NCBI GenBank assembly: GCA_903877945.1
Contig: CAIRFY010000003.1
Location: forward strand, 1-7,101
Direction: 5' to 3'
Source: an uncultured Oscillochloris sp.
Lineage (GTDB): Bacteria; Chloroflexota; Chloroflexia; Chloroflexales; Chloroflexaceae
Length of the DNA: 7,101 nucleotides
Each line of letters opens with the position of its first letter. The first letter of the stretch is position 1. The notes beneath the pieces were generated by a model. The model did no database searches. It saw only the letters and a program-made list of their open reading frames with translations, and was not told the origin of the DNA. Shown piece after piece: positions 6,871 to 7,101 of this stretch. Position numbers and translations under genes: made by a program.

Positions 6871-6968
6871 AAACGATATGCCGTACACACAACCATAACC
6901 CCATCATCGCCTTTTCCCCCTCTTTCCGGCTGTCTGGCAACCCAGGCAGCCTCTTCGATTCTTAGGCA

Positions 6969-7093
6969 TGTTTCAAAATGGGTACATTCAGCTTTACAGT
7001 CTTGCGATGAGGCGATGAGGCGATGAGGCGATACGGAACGCCTCACCGCGTCATCGTTTCATCGCTGAACTGTCACGCTGGATTGAACCATCC
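6969..7093. mobile_element. MITE-like palindromic element with 8-bp direct-repeat borders
   Basis: Positions 6978-7091 form an imperfect palindrome around an 8-nt loop at 7031-7038. The inner 27-nt arms (7004-7030 and 7039-7065) agree at 23 of 27 positions, and pairing continues outward with more mismatches (ACAGT 6996-7000 with ACTGT 7069-7073; TTCAGC with GCTGGA). CTTAGGCA occurs on both sides, at 6961-6968 and 7094-7101, as expected of a target-site duplication. No protein is encoded. The right copy of CTTAGGCA ends exactly at the window edge, so a longer direct repeat cannot be excluded. The mobile-element reading is inferred. Confidence 0.5.
7004..7027. repeat. Three tandem copies of GCGATGAG
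   Basis: The 8-bp unit GCGATGAG is repeated three times without error, followed by a partial fourth (GCGAT, with overlap of the next sequence). It makes up most of the left arm of the palindrome at 6978-7091. The right arm carries the degenerate complements TCATCG and TCATCGC at matching spacing. Confidence 0.85.
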
Positions 7094-7101
7094 CTTAGGC
7101 A

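Noticed and set aside
6769..7026. 85-aa plus-strand frame after the M20 gene with a hydrophobic N-terminus
   Set aside because: No ribosome binding site, runs into the tandem GCGATGAG repeats, and its sequence looks non-protein-like after the first 20 residues.
7004..7027. CRISPR-like array
   Set aside because: The 8-bp units are contiguous with no spacers and too short.

Overview
The window looks like ordinary bacterial chromosome with a moderately high G+C content. It holds three unrelated, complete protein genes separated by intergenic regions rich in palindromic repeats. The repeat style (CCCTCACC/CCCC-type palindromes), the base composition and the gene types would suit a member of the Chloroflexota, possibly Chloroflexales. 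That is an inference from general familiarity with such genomes; no marker gene here proves it.

Layout: 1-107 is a C/G-rich palindromic repeat, copy 1. On the minus strand, 174-3455 encodes a large secreted subtilisin-family (S8) protease with an I9-like propeptide, a PA-domain insert and a long C-terminal extension. The region 3456-3798 holds that gene's leader and a clear rho-independent terminator for the next gene. On the minus strand, 3799-5121 encodes asparaginyl-tRNA synthetase (asnS), with a strong Shine-Dalgarno and a GC-rich leader hairpin. The region 5122-5601 lies between divergent genes. It holds two candidate promoters placed back to back, a twin hairpin, and a second copy of the palindromic repeat nested inside a further pair of inverted repeats. 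On the plus strand, 5602-6753 encodes an M20 family zinc peptidase related to peptidase T. The remaining 6754-7101 has no convincing gene. It contains a roughly 115-bp imperfect palindrome bordered by an 8-bp direct repeat, resembling a small non-autonomous mobile element.

The genes do not form an operon or an obvious pathway. The S8 protease would act outside the cell. AsnRS charges tRNA-Asn in the cytoplasm. The M20 enzyme probably trims small peptides or related amides in the cytoplasm. S8 and asnS point the same way but are separated by a terminator; asnS and the M20 gene are divergent. I see no defence system, CRISPR array, RNA gene, transposase or phage gene, and no sign of a new multi-gene system. 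The most interesting material is the non-coding palindromic DNA.
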